A stretch of DNA of 64,000 nt from Pusillimonas sp. MFBS29 (GCF_020687695.1 NZ_JAJEWL010000005.1:186001-250000); one strand, 5' to 3'. Counted from the first letter of the stretch, positions 31,342 through 42,061 are shown. A program made the numbers and translations. Notes: generated by a model from the letters alone, not told the origin.

Positions 31342-32604
31342 TCAGGCCTGGGTTTTGTCCTGATCCAGCTCGAAAGCCTTGTGCAGGGCGCGTACTGCCA
31401 GCTCCATGTATTTGTCGTTGATGATGACCGAGGTTTTGATCTCGCTGGTGCTGATCATCTGGATATTGATGCCCTCTTCCGACAATGTGCGGAACATCAG
31501 GCTGGCCACACCCACATGACTGCGCATGCCGATACCCACGATGGATACCTTGCAGACCTTGTCGTCAGATACGATTTCACCTGCACCAACTGCCGGCCCG
31601 ATCTGGTTCTTCAGCAGGTCAAGCGTACGGGCGAAGTCGTTGCGGTTCACAGTGAATGAGAAATCTGTAGTGCCGTCGACGGACTGGTTCTGCAGAATCA
31701 TGTCAACGTCGATGTTGGCGGCAGCGACAGGCCCAAGGATCGAATAGGCGACACCGGGGGTGTCAGGGACAGCCAGCAAGGTGACTTTAGCTTCATCACG
31801 GCTGAAGGCAATACCCGAAACGACGGCAGCTTCCATTTTTTGATCTTCCTCGAAAGTAATAAGTGTGCCCGAAGTCATTTCTTCTTCGAGCGGTATCAGG
31901 GGGTCGGTCAGAGAAGACAGGACTCGCACAGGAACTTGGTACTTGCCGGCGAATTCGACCGACCGAATCTGCAGCACCTTGGAGCCCAGGGATGCCATTT
32001 CAAGCATTTCTTCGAAAGAAACCACGCTCATGCGCCGCGCTTCGGGCACGACGCGCGGATCGGTGGTGTACACCCCGTCGACGTCGGTAAAAATCAGGCA
32101 TTCGTCGGCCTTCAGTGCCGCTGCCACCGCAACAGCCGAGGTATCGGAACCACCACGACCCAGGGTCGTGATATTGCCTTCGTCGTCGACACCCTGAAAC
32201 CCGGTCACAATCACGACCCTGCCCGAATCCAGTTCGGTCTGTATGCGGGCATCGTCAATGGAGCGTATGCGAGCCCTGGTGTACGAAGCGTCTGTACGCA
32301 CGGGCACTTGCCATCCGGTGAAGCTGCGTGCGGCAACCCCCTGGGACAACAACGCCATGGCCAGCAAGGCGCTGCTGGCCTGCTCGCCGGTGGATGCCAG
32401 CATATCGAGTTCGCGGGTATCCGGCTGCGGCGAAATCTCTTTGGCCAGGCCCAGCAGGCGGTTGGTTTCGCCGGACATGGCCGACGGCACTACCACCACC
32501 TGGTGGCCGGCGGCATGCCATTTGGCCACACGCCGCGCCACGTTCTGAATGCGCTCGACCGAGCCCATGGACGTGCCACCGTATTTTTGAACAATCAGGG
32601 ACAT
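31342..32604 (-). CDS. lysC: Aspartate kinase
   Basis: This enzyme phosphorylates aspartate, the first step to lysine, threonine, methionine and diaminopimelate. From the ATG at 32604 (MSLIVQKYGGTSMGS; an upstream in-frame ATG adds 11 residues with no family match) it has 420 residues, the size of monofunctional LysC. The kinase domain shows KYGGTS, the TLGRGGSDTSAVA nucleotide site and FTDVDGVYTTDPR; two ACT domains follow from about residue 265 (VTLLAVPDTPGVAYSI, KVSIVGIGMRSHVGV) and would mediate feedback inhibition. An internal start for a beta subunit, as in some LysC genes, is possible. Confidence 0.97.
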   Translation of the reverse strand: MSLIVQKYGGTSMGSVERIQNVARRVAKWHAAGHQVVVVPSAMSGETNRLLGLAKEISPQPDTRELDMLASTGEQASSALLAMALLSQGVAARSFTGWQVPVRTDASYTRARIRSIDDARIQTELDSGRVVIVTGFQGVDDEGNITTLGRGGSDTSAVAVAAALKADECLIFTDVDGVYTTDPRVVPEARRMSVVSFEEMLEMASLGSKVLQIRSVEFAGKYQVPVRVLSSLTDPLIPLEEEMTSGTLITFEEDQKMEAAVVSGIAFSRDEAKVTLLAVPDTPGVAYSILGPVAAANIDVDMILQNQSVDGTTDFSFTVNRNDFARTLDLLKNQIGPAVGAGEIVSDDKVCKVSIVGIGMRSHVGVASLMFRTLSEEGINIQMISTSEIKTSVIINDKYMELAVRALHKAFELDQDKTQA

Positions 32605-32722
32605 CTTTTTCTCTGAGTTAAAGGGGTCAACAGACAAAGCGGATTATTTTAACGTTTTTCCACAATGGGGACATTCCCTGTGGAAAAGCATACAGGCTAC
32701 GCACCGAAATTGTTGCGAGAAA

Positions 32723-33751
32723 TCAGTTTGACGTGTCGATAAAGACGCGGCCGCGGACGCAGCGTATCCAGACCTGCCCGTGCTTGACCCGCATGTGCCG
32801 GTCATGACCCAAGGCGTGCAGCTCGCGCATCTGGCGCATGATGTCATGCAAACGGGCCTCTGTAGGCATTCGCAGGCCCAGATGCGCCAGCCAGTAGCGC
32901 AGGACCAGCGCCTGACGTGCGTGCGACAACCCGCGCCAGGCGGCCAGCGAAAAACTCTGTTTATCTTCTGAAGGCTCCAGGCCCGCAAAATCCTGCTCCG
33001 CCACTTCCTGCAGCACGTCGGCAGCCTGGGCACTCTGACGCGCATGACGTGCCAGGATCCCCTGCCAGCCTGGCCAGCGCTCGTTCAGCGCCGGTACCAG
33101 TCGCACACGCAGGGCAGCCCGGGTGTATTGGTCATCAATGTTGCTGGGATCCTTGACCGGCACCCAGCCGGTCAAGTCCGCAAAATCTTCGGCCTGCTGC
33201 AAGATCACGGCGCGATCAATATCCAGCCATGGCCGGATGTAGGTCAGTTCCTGGTGCTGCCTGACCGGCGCCATGGCTGCAAGGCCTGTCGGACCGGCTC
33301 CGCGCAGCAGCCGCAACATGACAGTCTCAGCCTGATCATTGCGATGATGGGCCAGCAATATGTGATGCAGCTTCATGGTCTGCGCAAGTTCGCGCAAGGC
33401 CGCGTAACGCATGTCGCGTGCGGCCGACTCCATGCCGTCTCCTCCGGTCACATCTACCTGAACGTAGCGTGTGTGGCATGGTACTTGCAGCATTTGTGCC
33501 ATATCATGTGCATGCATCTGCCACCCATCGGCCGGCGCCTGCAAGCCGTGATGTACGTGAAAGCAATGAATCTCCATGCCTTTCCGGCGGGCATACAAGG
33601 CTGCGTGCACCGCAAGCATGGCAGAATCTGCCCCGCCGCTGAGTGCGACCGCGATACGGCGGGGAGGCTGTGGCAAGGCCGCCATTGCGGCGGCGAACGC
33701 CTTGCGCAGTGGCGCCAGGCCGAAATCCTGCCAGAACGTCTGGGGAAGCAT
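32723..33751 (-). CDS. tilS: tRNA(Ile)-lysidine synthase
   Basis: TilS modifies C34 of the CAU-anticodon tRNA-Ile to lysidine so that it reads AUA. The 342-residue protein has the PP-loop VALSGGADSAMLAVHAA (about 34-50) and DGMESAARDMRYAALRELA and LLAHHRNDQAETVMLRLLRGAGPTGLA motifs (abridged). The C-terminal domain is shorter than in E. coli, common in betaproteobacteria. It follows accA on the same strand. Confidence 0.95.
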   Translation of the reverse strand: MLPQTFWQDFGLAPLRKAFAAAMAALPQPPRRIAVALSGGADSAMLAVHAALYARRKGMEIHCFHVHHGLQAPADGWQMHAHDMAQMLQVPCHTRYVQVDVTGGDGMESAARDMRYAALRELAQTMKLHHILLAHHRNDQAETVMLRLLRGAGPTGLAAMAPVRQHQELTYIRPWLDIDRAVILQQAEDFADLTGWVPVKDPSNIDDQYTRAALRVRLVPALNERWPGWQGILARHARQSAQAADVLQEVAEQDFAGLEPSEDKQSFSLAAWRGLSHARQALVLRYWLAHLGLRMPTEARLHDIMRQMRELHALGHDRHMRVKHGQVWIRCVRGRVFIDTSN

Positions 33752-33782
33752 GTATCTTCAGCGCACCGGCAGGGGCGGCGCC

Positions 33783-34745
33783 CTAGCGGGCTTCCTGGAA
33801 ACGGCCGTACGACATCAGTCGCTGCAGGCGATGCTCGATGAGTTGCTCGGGTGACATGCCCGATACCTGGCGCAGGGAGTCAGACAAGGCGCGGCTAAGC
33901 TGACGCGCCATGACATCCGGGTCGCGATGCGCGCCGCCGACCGGTTCGTTGACGATGCGATCGATCAGGCCAAGTTCTTTCAGGCGAGGGGCCGTAATGG
34001 CGAGCGCATCGGCGGCCACGGATGCCTTGTCGGCACTGCGCCAAAGAATGGAAGCGCAGCCTTCGGGGGAAATCACTGCGTAGGTGGAGTACTGCAGCAT
34101 CATGACGACATCGCCCACGGCGATGGCCAGTGCACCACCCGACCCGCCTTCACCAATGATGGTTGCAATGACGGGCACCTTGAGTTCGGCCATGGCATAC
34201 AGATTGTGGCCAATGGCCTCGGACTGACCGCGCTCTTCCGCGCCGATACCCGGATAGGCTCCGGGGGTATCGACAAACGTAAAGACCGGAATCTGGAATT
34301 TTTCGGCCAGGCGCATCAGGCGCAATGCCTTGCGATAGCCCTCTGGACGAGGCATACCGAAATTGCGCATGGCACGTTCTTTGGTGTCGCGCCCTTTTTG
34401 ATGCCCGATCACCATGCACGGCGTGCCGTTGAAGCGCGCCAGACCACCAACTATGGACTTGTCATCGGCGTACATGCGGTCGCCGTGCAGTTCGTGGAAG
34501 TCGGTGAAAATCTCGCGCACGTAATCCAGCGTATAGGGACGCTGTGGGTGGCGTGCCACCAAAGCGGTCTGCCACGGCGTGAGCTTGGCATAAATGCTTT
34601 TGGCCAGGGCCTGGTTTTTTTGTTGCAGCCGATTGACTTCTTCAGAGATATCGACCGCGGAATCTGTCTGCACATAGCGCAATTCCTCGATCTTGTTCTC
34701 GAGTTCGGCAAGTGGTTGTTCAAATTCCAGGAAAGTATTACGCAT
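33783..34745 (-). CDS. accA: Acetyl-CoA carboxylase carboxyltransferase subunit alpha
   Basis: AccA and AccD together transfer carboxyl from biotin to acetyl-CoA for fatty-acid synthesis. The 320 residues match the family, with the N-terminal [50 protein letters not shown]-type core and [18 protein letters not shown] (key pieces only). AccD is not in this window. The order tilS-accA-glycosylase-cysS is common in Bordetella relatives. Confidence 0.98.
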   Translation of the reverse strand: MRNTFLEFEQPLAELENKIEELRYVQTDSAVDISEEVNRLQQKNQALAKSIYAKLTPWQTALVARHPQRPYTLDYVREIFTDFHELHGDRMYADDKSIVGGLARFNGTPCMVIGHQKGRDTKERAMRNFGMPRPEGYRKALRLMRLAEKFQIPVFTFVDTPGAYPGIGAEERGQSEAIGHNLYAMAELKVPVIATIIGEGGSGGALAIAVGDVVMMLQYSTYAVISPEGCASILWRSADKASVAADALAITAPRLKELGLIDRIVNEPVGGAHRDPDVMARQLSRALSDSLRQVSGMSPEQLIEHRLQRLMSYGRFQEAR

Positions 34746-34780
34746 AAGAGCTAGGTTTCCAGATTAGGGCATTCACTGTT

Positions 34781-35431
34781 TTAGTACTGCACGGAAGCCG
34801 GGTCAAGACTACGCCACAGATACCAGGTAGCAACCGTTCGCCACGGCATCCAGGCCTGGGCGACTTCCCGTGCCTCGAAGCGCGATACAGGTTCGCCACT
34901 GAAGTAGTGTAACGAAATCGCCTTGAGCAGACTTGCGTCGTCCAGCGGAAGGACGTCGGGCCGCTGCAGATTGAAGATAAGAAACATCTCGGCCGTCCAG
35001 CGTCCTATGCCCCGAATGGCACATAGGTCGGCAATGACAGCCTCGTCGGTCATGGTGCGCCAGGCCGTTGGCCTGATCTTTTTTTCCGCGAAATGCACGG
35101 CCAGATCAAGTATGTATTCGGCTTTGCGCTTGGACAGGCCAGACTGCTGGATATCGGTTTCGGCCAGCTTGATGATGCACTGGGGTGTGGGGGTGCGCCC
35201 ACAGGCTTCGGTAAAACGTTGCCACATGGCATCAGCCGCCTTTACCGAAATCTGATGGCCGACGACGGCACGCGCAAGCGTAACAAAAGGCGTTGCCGAA
35301 GGCGCCAGCCATTCGGTCTTATGTTGAGGAATCAGCTTCTTCAGGATACGGTCGCGCGCCATAAGCTCGGCCGAGGCCTGATCCCAGTACTCCGGTTTTG
35401 CTATGGATGCGCTTGAACTGCTATTGGTCAT
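34781..35431 (-). CDS. DNA-3-methyladenine glycosylase II (HhH-GPD family)
   Basis: The 216-residue protein removes alkylated bases in base-excision repair by family inference. It has a helix-hairpin-helix LCAIRGIGRWTAEMFLIF (about 135-152) followed by the catalytic Asp of VLPLDDASLLKAI. There is no iron-sulfur cluster Cys set, so it is AlkA-like rather than MutY- or Nth-like. It ends close to accA in the same direction. Confidence 0.9.
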   Translation of the reverse strand: MTNSSSSASIAKPEYWDQASAELMARDRILKKLIPQHKTEWLAPSATPFVTLARAVVGHQISVKAADAMWQRFTEACGRTPTPQCIIKLAETDIQQSGLSKRKAEYILDLAVHFAEKKIRPTAWRTMTDEAVIADLCAIRGIGRWTAEMFLIFNLQRPDVLPLDDASLLKAISLHYFSGEPVSRFEAREVAQAWMPWRTVATWYLWRSLDPASVQY

Positions 35432-35444
35432 GCCCCTTCCTTGA

Positions 35445-36893
35445 TCAGACTCTGCGCCATTGCGTTACGCCACCCGCCTTGTCCTCGAGCTCGATACCAC
35501 CTTCCTGCAAAGTCTTGCGGATCTGGTCGGCCTGGGAAAAGTTGCGTGCCTGCTTGGCGAGCGCCCGCTCATTGATCAGGGCTTCAATCTGCTCGGTCGT
35601 AAAGGCTGTCTGTGTGCCTGCGCCGGGTTGATACCGGGTTGGCGACTGCAAATAAGTAGCGGGATCGGACTGCAGCAGCCCAAGCACGCCGCCCAGGGCA
35701 CGCATAAGGCCCGAAGTTTGTGCCGATCCGCTGCGGTTTGCGGCTGACGACAATTCAAACAAGGCCGCGACAGCCCCTGAAGTATTGAAATCATCGTTCA
35801 TGGCCGCGCGAAATGCCTGGGCCGACGGATGATCCCAGTCGATCTCGACCGCCTCGGGCGGCACGTTATGCAAGGTCTGATACAGACGATCAAGCGCATT
35901 CTGGGCATCGAACAGGTTGTCGGGCGCGTAGTTCTGCTGGCTACGGTAATGATTGCGTACGATGAAAAAGCGCAGCATCTCGGCTTCGCGCGGATTCGCG
36001 TCGTAGCTGGCCTGATCATCAGGCAAACCGGCATCTGCGGAAATGGTGGCTCGTATGGTACGGAAATTGCCCAGCGACTTTGACATTTTGTCTGAATCGA
36101 CCATCAGGGGCCCGCAGTGCATCCAGATCGACGCCAGGCTGCCGCCGAACGCGCCTTCCGTCTGGGCGATCTCGTTCTCGTGATGCGGGAACTTCAGGTC
36201 AGGACCACCGCCGTGAATGTCCAGGGGCAGGCCCAGCAAAGCGCGGCTCATGGCCGAGCACTCTATGTGCCAGCCCGGCCGGCCAACGCCATAGCTTGAC
36301 GGCCATTTGGATTCTTCCGGTTCTTCGCTTTTGGCTGCTTTCCACAATACGAAGTCCAGCGGGTCGCGCTTGCCCGATGCAACCGCAACACGCTCGCCCG
36401 CCCTGAGGTCATCGAGCGACTTGCCCGACAGCTTCCCGTACCCGGGAAACTCTCGCACGGCATAGTTGACGTCGCCATCATCGGAGCGATAGGCCAGGCC
36501 GTTTTCTTCGAGCTTGCCGATAATGCCGAGCATGTCGCCTACATGCTCGGTGGCACGCGGCTCGGCATCGGGCGGGACGACCGACAGCGCCCGCTCGTCA
36601 GCATGCATGGCGTCGATGAAAAACGAAGTGACCTCGGACATACGTTGGCCGTTTTGCACAGCGCGCCGTATGATTTTGTCATCGATATCGGTGATATTTC
36701 GTACATACTTCACCTTGTAGCCGCTGGCCCTGAGCCAGCGCTGCACGACGTCGAAGCTGACCAGCATGCGAGCGTGACCCAGGTGGCAGAAGTCATAGAC
36801 CGTCATGCCGCATACGTACATGCGAACCACGCCGGGTTCCACGGTTTTCAACGGCTCTTTGGCACGGGAAAGGGTGTTATAAATGTGCAGCAT
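35445..36893 (-). CDS. cysS: Cysteinyl-tRNA synthetase
   Basis: CysS charges tRNA-Cys. The 482-residue class I synthetase has the zinc Cys and HIGH-type motif in [17 protein letters not shown], a second zinc-binding region ([25 protein letters not shown]) and KMSKSLGN. The C-terminal DALR-type domain is complete. It is divergent from the TPR gene. Confidence 0.98.
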   Translation of the reverse strand: MLHIYNTLSRAKEPLKTVEPGVVRMYVCGMTVYDFCHLGHARMLVSFDVVQRWLRASGYKVKYVRNITDIDDKIIRRAVQNGQRMSEVTSFFIDAMHADERALSVVPPDAEPRATEHVGDMLGIIGKLEENGLAYRSDDGDVNYAVREFPGYGKLSGKSLDDLRAGERVAVASGKRDPLDFVLWKAAKSEEPEESKWPSSYGVGRPGWHIECSAMSRALLGLPLDIHGGGPDLKFPHHENEIAQTEGAFGGSLASIWMHCGPLMVDSDKMSKSLGNFRTIRATISADAGLPDDQASYDANPREAEMLRFFIVRNHYRSQQNYAPDNLFDAQNALDRLYQTLHNVPPEAVEIDWDHPSAQAFRAAMNDDFNTSGAVAALFELSSAANRSGSAQTSGLMRALGGVLGLLQSDPATYLQSPTRYQPGAGTQTAFTTEQIEALINERALAKQARNFSQADQIRKTLQEGGIELEDKAGGVTQWRRV

Positions 36894-36989
36894 GTAGGAT
36901 CAATATCTGTCAGTCTATGTCGAAAGCGGGCTCTTGCTACAAGAGCTCCCGCGCAGCCAATTCGGCGCGAATCGACAAGCAAGGCTAAA

Positions 36990-37823
36990 ATGGCGGTCGA
37001 TAAGTATAGCAAGCCGCCGGCAACACATCGTTTACGTATAGGTGCAAAATCTGTGTTTCGAATTAATGGTCCCGCTTTAGCGATAGCCCTTTTTGCCGGC
37101 GTAATGTCGATGCAAGCGGCGGGCGCACAAACACCCGCACCCGAGCTTGTACCGCAAGTTGATCTTAACGCCTCGGTCGATACAGGTCTAGCGCAGTCAG
37201 AATCCAACGCGATCGTTCAGGGCGTGAAGGTCAACACCAGCCCCGGCGCACAAACGGGCCACGACAAACTCTTCAACGCCCCCAAACCCCAGGAAGGCGG
37301 CTGGAAGGGCCTGGCCAGGCTGCTGGAATCTCTTACACCCAACATAGACACCCAGGAACCCCTCAGCGCATCGCAGATCACGGATCGCATTTCCGGCATG
37401 CTGGACCAGGGCCAGAACCAGGAAGCACTGGCCATCATCGAGAAGCGTCAGGCCCAGCTCGACGAAAAAGGAAGCATAGGCACCGACGTTCAGTTGCTGT
37501 TCCTGCACGGCCGGGCACTGGCTGCCCTGGGCCGCAGCACCGAAGCCATCGACACCTACCGCCACATGACCACGTTATATCCGGAACTGCCCGAGCCCTG
37601 GAACAACCTGGCCGCCGAGTATGTAAAACGGGGCCAGCTCGACATGGCCTATGACGCCTTGCGCATGGCGCTGGTTGCCAATCCGAATTACGCTACCGCC
37701 AGGGCAAATCTGGGCGAAGTCCAGCTTATGCTGGCACAGCGTTCGTTCCGCGAGGCCGCCGCACTGGGTGCAAGCCAGGCCGGGGCCAAAGCCGCACAGG
37801 CTGGTCAGATCCTGTCGCCCTGA
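36990..37823 (+). CDS. Secreted TPR-repeat protein
   Basis: The start at 36990 gives 277 residues with a basic N-terminus and a signal peptide-like segment (NGPALAIALFAGVMSMQAAGAQ). After an Asn/Ser/Pro-rich region, about residues 125-255 form TPR-like helices (ALAIIEKRQAQLDEKG, LAALGRSTEAIDTYRHMTTLYP, PWNNLAAEYVKRGQLDMAYDALRMAL). It likely scaffolds envelope proteins; nothing more specific can be said. It precedes the cyclophilin gene by 37 bp on the same strand, as in related species. An in-frame frame open from 36543 overlaps cysS and lacks coding character upstream. Confidence 0.8.
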   Translation: MAVDKYSKPPATHRLRIGAKSVFRINGPALAIALFAGVMSMQAAGAQTPAPELVPQVDLNASVDTGLAQSESNAIVQGVKVNTSPGAQTGHDKLFNAPKPQEGGWKGLARLLESLTPNIDTQEPLSASQITDRISGMLDQGQNQEALAIIEKRQAQLDEKGSIGTDVQLLFLHGRALAALGRSTEAIDTYRHMTTLYPELPEPWNNLAAEYVKRGQLDMAYDALRMALVANPNYATARANLGEVQLMLAQRSFREAAALGASQAGAKAAQAGQILSP

Positions 37824-37860
37824 ACACGCGTCCACGAAACCCTTATCCCGATAATTTCCT

Positions 37861-38508
37861 ATGACATCTACTTATTTTTCTTCAAGCACGCTGAGCTCGA
37901 CGCTGCGTGTTTTCAGCCTTGCCTGCGCTACCTCGCTGGCCCTATGCCTGGGCAGCACCGCGCAAGCGGCTTCCTCCAACTCTACTGAAGGTAAATCCAT
38001 GAGCACTAACCCCCGCGTCAGTCTGCAAACCAGCCAAGGTCCCATCCTGATCGAGCTGAATGCCGAGAAAGCCCCCAAAACCGTCGAAAACTTCCTGACC
38101 TACGTTAAGGAAGGTTTTTTTGATGGCACGATCTTCCATCGCGTCATCAACAACTTCATGGTTCAGGGCGGCGGCTTCGACGCAGACATGAAGCAAAAGC
38201 AAACCCATGCCCCCATCGAAAACGAAGCCGACAACGGCCTGAAGAATGATCGCTATACGCTGGCCATGGCCCGTACCTCCGACCCGCACTCGGCCACAGC
38301 GCAGTTCTTCATCAACGTCGCTGACAATGACTTCCTGAACTTCACCTCCCCCACACCGAACGGCTGGGGTTATGCAGTATTCGGTAAAGTCGTCGAAGGC
38401 ACCGAAGTCGTCGACAAGATCAAGGTAGTGAAAACCGGCAACAAGGGCTTCCACCAAGACGTCCCCGTCGAGACCGTCGTTATCGAGCAAGCCACGATCG
38501 TTGAATAA
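37861..38508 (+). CDS. Cyclophilin-type peptidyl-prolyl isomerase, with a second possible start for a cytoplasmic form
   Basis: Cyclophilins catalyse cis-trans isomerisation of prolyl bonds. The full frame of 215 residues has an N-terminal signal peptide ([19 protein letters not shown]) and the cyclophilin domain from about residue 50 ([35 protein letters not shown] with the catalytic Arg, [15 protein letters not shown]). A second ATG at 37999 ([14 protein letters not shown]), with GAAGG upstream, is exactly where cytoplasmic PpiB-type proteins begin. Either periplasmic, cytoplasmic, or both forms may be made. The stop overlaps lpxH by 8 bp. Confidence 0.93.
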   Translation: MTSTYFSSSTLSSTLRVFSLACATSLALCLGSTAQAASSNSTEGKSMSTNPRVSLQTSQGPILIELNAEKAPKTVENFLTYVKEGFFDGTIFHRVINNFMVQGGGFDADMKQKQTHAPIENEADNGLKNDRYTLAMARTSDPHSATAQFFINVADNDFLNFTSPTPNGWGYAVFGKVVEGTEVVDKIKVVKTGNKGFHQDVPVETVVIEQATIVE

Positions 38509-39310
38509 ACTATCGCTTACAGGGACGGTCTGGGTCGCTTCAGACATTCATCTGGGGCCCCACACCCCGGCCACCGCCCTGGCATTTCATGCATTTCTGG
38601 ATCAGGCGTGCGCGCAAGCGGACGCCTTGATTTTGTGCGGTGATATCTTCGACGCCTGGATAGGCGATGATTTCGCCCTGACATCGCCACCACCGTGGCT
38701 CGCCACAACGCTGGCAAAGTTCAGTCAGGTATCCGGAAAAATACCGTTATGGCTGGGACGCGGCAACCGCGACTTCCTGCTTGGGGAGCCACTGGCCAGA
38801 CACGTTGGCGCCCGGCTTCTGCCCGATCAGGTCTGCCTCGATACCGAAGCGGGGACCATATTGCTGTCGCACGGCGACGAGTATTGCACCGCCGATCGCA
38901 GCTACCAGCGGTTTCGCCGTGTAGTACGGTGTGGCGCCGTGCAATGGCTGTTCCTGAATTTAAGCCTGCCGGTACGTCGCCGCATTGCCGATCTGGCGCG
39001 TCAACGCAGCATGGCATCGAATCGCCACAAGACCATGAGCATCATGGATGTCACGCCATCGGCCATAGACCAGGCGTTTTCAGCGTGCGACGCCAGCATC
39101 ATGGTGCATGGCCATACCCACCGACCCCAGGTTCATCATCTGGAAGTCGATGGCAAACCACGCACGCGCTGGGTACTTCCAGACTGGGATTATGACCACG
39201 ATGGCATGACACGTGGCGGCTGGCTGACGATAGCCGCCGGCGGCCTGCAGCTGGTTCAGGCCCACGACCAGGCTGCAGCCAACGGCGCTAGCGCGCCATC
39301 AGCCAGATAA
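38501..39310 (+). CDS. lpxH: UDP-2,3-diacylglucosamine diphosphatase
   Basis: LpxH hydrolyses UDP-2,3-diacylglucosamine to lipid X in lipid A synthesis at the inner membrane. The 269-residue calcineurin-like phosphoesterase has all metal motifs: [40 protein letters not shown] and HGHTHRPQ. It overlaps the cyclophilin gene and its end overlaps the convergent uppP by 23 bp. Confidence 0.97.
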   Translation: MNKLSLTGTVWVASDIHLGPHTPATALAFHAFLDQACAQADALILCGDIFDAWIGDDFALTSPPPWLATTLAKFSQVSGKIPLWLGRGNRDFLLGEPLARHVGARLLPDQVCLDTEAGTILLSHGDEYCTADRSYQRFRRVVRCGAVQWLFLNLSLPVRRRIADLARQRSMASNRHKTMSIMDVTPSAIDQAFSACDASIMVHGHTHRPQVHHLEVDGKPRTRWVLPDWDYDHDGMTRGGWLTIAAGGLQLVQAHDQAAANGASAPSAR

Positions 39311-40169
39311 ACACCACGATGCCAAGCCCGATGCGATACCACGCAAAGGGACGATAGGTGCGCCGCGACACAAACCGCAGTACGGCGCGCACGACGATCA
39401 GCGCACTGACAAACGCTGCGACGAACCCGACGGCAATCGCAGTCATCTGCGTGTCGTTCAGGGATGAGCTGTTACGGTAAAGGTCGTAGACGGTGGCCGC
39501 CAGCATGGTAGGCATGGCCAGAAAAAACGAAAACTCGGTTGCCGTCTTGCGCTGGATACCGGCAATCATGCCGCTGATGATGGTTGCTCCCGAACGCGAG
39601 GTGCCGGGCACCATGGCCAGACATTGTGCAAAACCCACTACCAGAGCCTGCTTCCAGGTGATTTCTTCCAGGCTGTGTGCAGTTGCCAGTTGCGACGCAC
39701 GGCTGTCGTCCTGCACAGACCGGGCATCGGCCGGCTCACCGTCGATTTTCTTGGCATACTGCGGCTTGCGCTCGACCCAAAGCATAATCATGCCGCCAAC
39801 AATCAATGTAAACACGAAGACGCCGGGGCTGTGAAAGAGCATCTTGATGTACTTGATCGCCAAGGCACCGATGACTGCAGCGGGCAGGAATGCAATAAGC
39901 AGGTTTCGCGTGAACATGACCTCGCTGCGCACGCCCGTAAAGGTTCCGTGAATAAGCTGCCAGAGCCGGGCACGAAATATCCACATGACAGCCAGTATGG
40001 AGCCAAACTGTATTACGACTTCAAACACTTTGTCGCTACCGGAAGAGAATCCGATCCAGTCGCCGATGATCAGCAGGTGCGCCGTGCTTGATACCGGAAT
40101 AAATTCCGTGAAACCTTCGATCAGCCCTAAAAACAGGGCCTTCAACATAAACCAGCTACTTTCAGTCAT
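39288..40169 (-). CDS. uppP: Undecaprenyl-diphosphatase
   Basis: UppP (BacA) recycles undecaprenyl pyrophosphate for cell-wall synthesis and confers bacitracin tolerance. The 293-residue membrane protein has the signature EGFTEFIPVSSTAHLLIIGD near the N-terminus and PGTSRSGATIISG near 190, with about eight hydrophobic segments. Its 3' end overlaps lpxH. Family identity is unambiguous. Confidence 0.98.
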   Translation of the reverse strand: MTESSWFMLKALFLGLIEGFTEFIPVSSTAHLLIIGDWIGFSSGSDKVFEVVIQFGSILAVMWIFRARLWQLIHGTFTGVRSEVMFTRNLLIAFLPAAVIGALAIKYIKMLFHSPGVFVFTLIVGGMIMLWVERKPQYAKKIDGEPADARSVQDDSRASQLATAHSLEEITWKQALVVGFAQCLAMVPGTSRSGATIISGMIAGIQRKTATEFSFFLAMPTMLAATVYDLYRNSSSLNDTQMTAIAVGFVAAFVSALIVVRAVLRFVSRRTYRPFAWYRIGLGIVVFIWLMAR

Positions 40170-40320
40170 AGTTACTCATTGTGATTTTTAATTCACTTGT
40201 CCGCCCGCGCGCGCAAGAGGCCGGCAGGCACGCTGCCGATCATGAACACGCGCTACGGTAAACCAGAACATCGTGTGAGCTTGTTTCAGTTCGCAACGGC
40301 CATCATGCCCGAAGAACACT

Positions 40321-41112
40321 TTATTCGTGCAGGTAGCCCAGCATCTGCGGGAACAATTTGGGGGTGGCTGCCAGAAGATCACCGCTTTTCATCCACCCTT
40401 GCTCGCCTTCAAAGTCGGCCACCAGACCACCCGACTCGAGGATGAGCAGGCTGCCGGCAGCCAGATCCCATGGTTTCAGTTTGACACCGCAGAACCCGTC
40501 CAGGCGCCCGGCGGCAACATAGGCCAGGTCGAGTACGGTTGAGCCCAGGCGGCGCGCTGCCGCACATTCAGACAGAAGCTTGTGGAATTTGACGTCGGTT
40601 GTAGGAGCAGACGCAGAGCCAGGCACATGGGCGCCCAGCAAGGCATCGTGATAGCGCAGCTGGCCGGACACACGTATGCGCCTGTCGTTCAGAAAGGCGC
40701 CACCGCCACGACTCGCGGTAAACAGCTCGTTGCGGTTGGGGTCGTATATGACTGCCTGCGTGACCTGGCCGTGTTGGACCAGTGCAATGGAGATCGCATA
40801 CACCGGCAGGCCATGAATGAAATTCGTGGTGCCATCGAGCGGATCGATAATCCATTGAAACGCAGCAGGCTCGTCTGCGCCCTGCTCGGCTGCCAGGTGT
40901 GTGCCGGTTTCTTCGCCAAGAAAGCCATGGTCAGGATAGGCTGTACGCAGGACGTCGATAATGGCCTCTTCTGCAGCGCGGTCCACTTCCGTGACATAAT
41001 CCTTAGGCCCCTTGCGTGCAACTTGCAGGCGTTCCAGATCGAGACTGGCCCGGTTGATGATGGTGCCAGCACGGCGTGCCGCCTTGATGGCGGTATTGAG
41101 CATCGGGTGCAT
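40321..41112 (-). CDS. suhB: Inositol-1-monophosphatase family protein SuhB
   Basis: SuhB-type proteins hydrolyse inositol monophosphate and in proteobacteria also bind RNA polymerase antitermination complexes. The 263-residue protein has the metal-site motifs GEETG, IDPLDGTTNFIHGLPVYAIS and WDLAAGSLLILESGG. It is divergent from trmJ, a pairing conserved in Burkholderiales. The 150-bp gap before uppP shows no gene. Confidence 0.96.
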   Translation of the reverse strand: MHPMLNTAIKAARRAGTIINRASLDLERLQVARKGPKDYVTEVDRAAEEAIIDVLRTAYPDHGFLGEETGTHLAAEQGADEPAAFQWIIDPLDGTTNFIHGLPVYAISIALVQHGQVTQAVIYDPNRNELFTASRGGGAFLNDRRIRVSGQLRYHDALLGAHVPGSASAPTTDVKFHKLLSECAAARRLGSTVLDLAYVAAGRLDGFCGVKLKPWDLAAGSLLILESGGLVADFEGEQGWMKSGDLLAATPKLFPQMLGYLHE

Positions 41113-41219
41113 AAAATTCCGTATTTAACAAAAATTGTTGAAGCCTGGCCTTGCTGGACACAGAGTACGCAGCATGGGCAAAATGCCCGACAATCAACGC
41201 AATAAAACATCTATTTTAA

Positions 41220-42059
41220 ATGACTCAGTCGTTTTTACCTGAAACGCACACAACTTCGCCTGAAACACGGGTTTCAGCCGCCTCTGCCGAGGCCGATACG
41301 TTCACCCGGGTGCGCTTCATTATGGTGCGCCCCAGCCATCCCGGCAACGTCGGTGCGGCGGCTCGCGCCATCAAAACCATGGGCTTTCATGACCTGTGCC
41401 TGGTCGCTCCCCGCTTCCCCGACGTACTCGAGCAACCCGACGCGCAATCACTGGCGAGCGGCGCCACAGACGTTCTGGCTTCGGTACGTATTGTGCCGAC
41501 CCTGGAACAGGCGCTGGCCCCGGTCACGCTGGCGTTTGCCCTGACCGCCAGGGCGCGTGTACTGGGGCCACCGGCATGCGACATCCGGGACGCCGCGCAG
41601 ATAAGCTGCCAGCATCTGCAAGGCACGGGCGAAAACCGTGTCGCCATTGTGCTGGGTACCGAGCGATCGGGGCTCACCAACGAAGACATCGCGCTATGCC
41701 AGCGGGTCTGTCATATTCCGGCGAACCCCGAATACAGCTCGTTGAATGTTTCCCAAGCCCTGCAGCTGGCCGCCTGGGAGCTGCGCTACAGCCTGGCCAG
41801 CGCAGCCTCTTTGCCGCTGCTGCCCAGCACCGAGGGGCAGCCGGACGAAGGCAGCCAGCCTGCAAGCAACGACAGGATACAGGCTCTCATGACCCACTGG
41901 GAGCAAGCCATTACCGAGGTAAAGTTCCTGGATCCCGAGCACCCGAAAAAGCTGATGCCCCGCATGCGGCACATGTTCGGTCGTAATGGCCTGACCCAGG
42001 ACGAAGTCGATATGCTGCGTGGCCTGTGCACGGCCATGATCAAAACGGCCAGAAAATAA
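41220..42059 (+). CDS. trmJ: tRNA (cytidine/uridine-2'-O)-methyltransferase TrmJ
   Basis: TrmJ methylates the ribose at position 32 of tRNAs. The 279-residue SpoU-fold protein has all three motifs: FIMVRPSHPGNVGAAARAIK, VAIVLGTERSGLTNEDI and IPANPEYSSLNVSQALQLAAWELRY (abridged), with a C-terminal helical extension. A strong stem-loop ends the transcript. Confidence 0.96.
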   Translation: MTQSFLPETHTTSPETRVSAASAEADTFTRVRFIMVRPSHPGNVGAAARAIKTMGFHDLCLVAPRFPDVLEQPDAQSLASGATDVLASVRIVPTLEQALAPVTLAFALTARARVLGPPACDIRDAAQISCQHLQGTGENRVAIVLGTERSGLTNEDIALCQRVCHIPANPEYSSLNVSQALQLAAWELRYSLASAASLPLLPSTEGQPDEGSQPASNDRIQALMTHWEQAITEVKFLDPEHPKKLMPRMRHMFGRNGLTQDEVDMLRGLCTAMIKTARK

Positions 42060-42061
42060 TG

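Noticed and set aside
36543-36989. An N-terminal extension of the TPR protein
   Set aside because: It is antisense to cysS up to 36893 and lacks coding character; the ATG at 36990 is followed by a signal-like segment.
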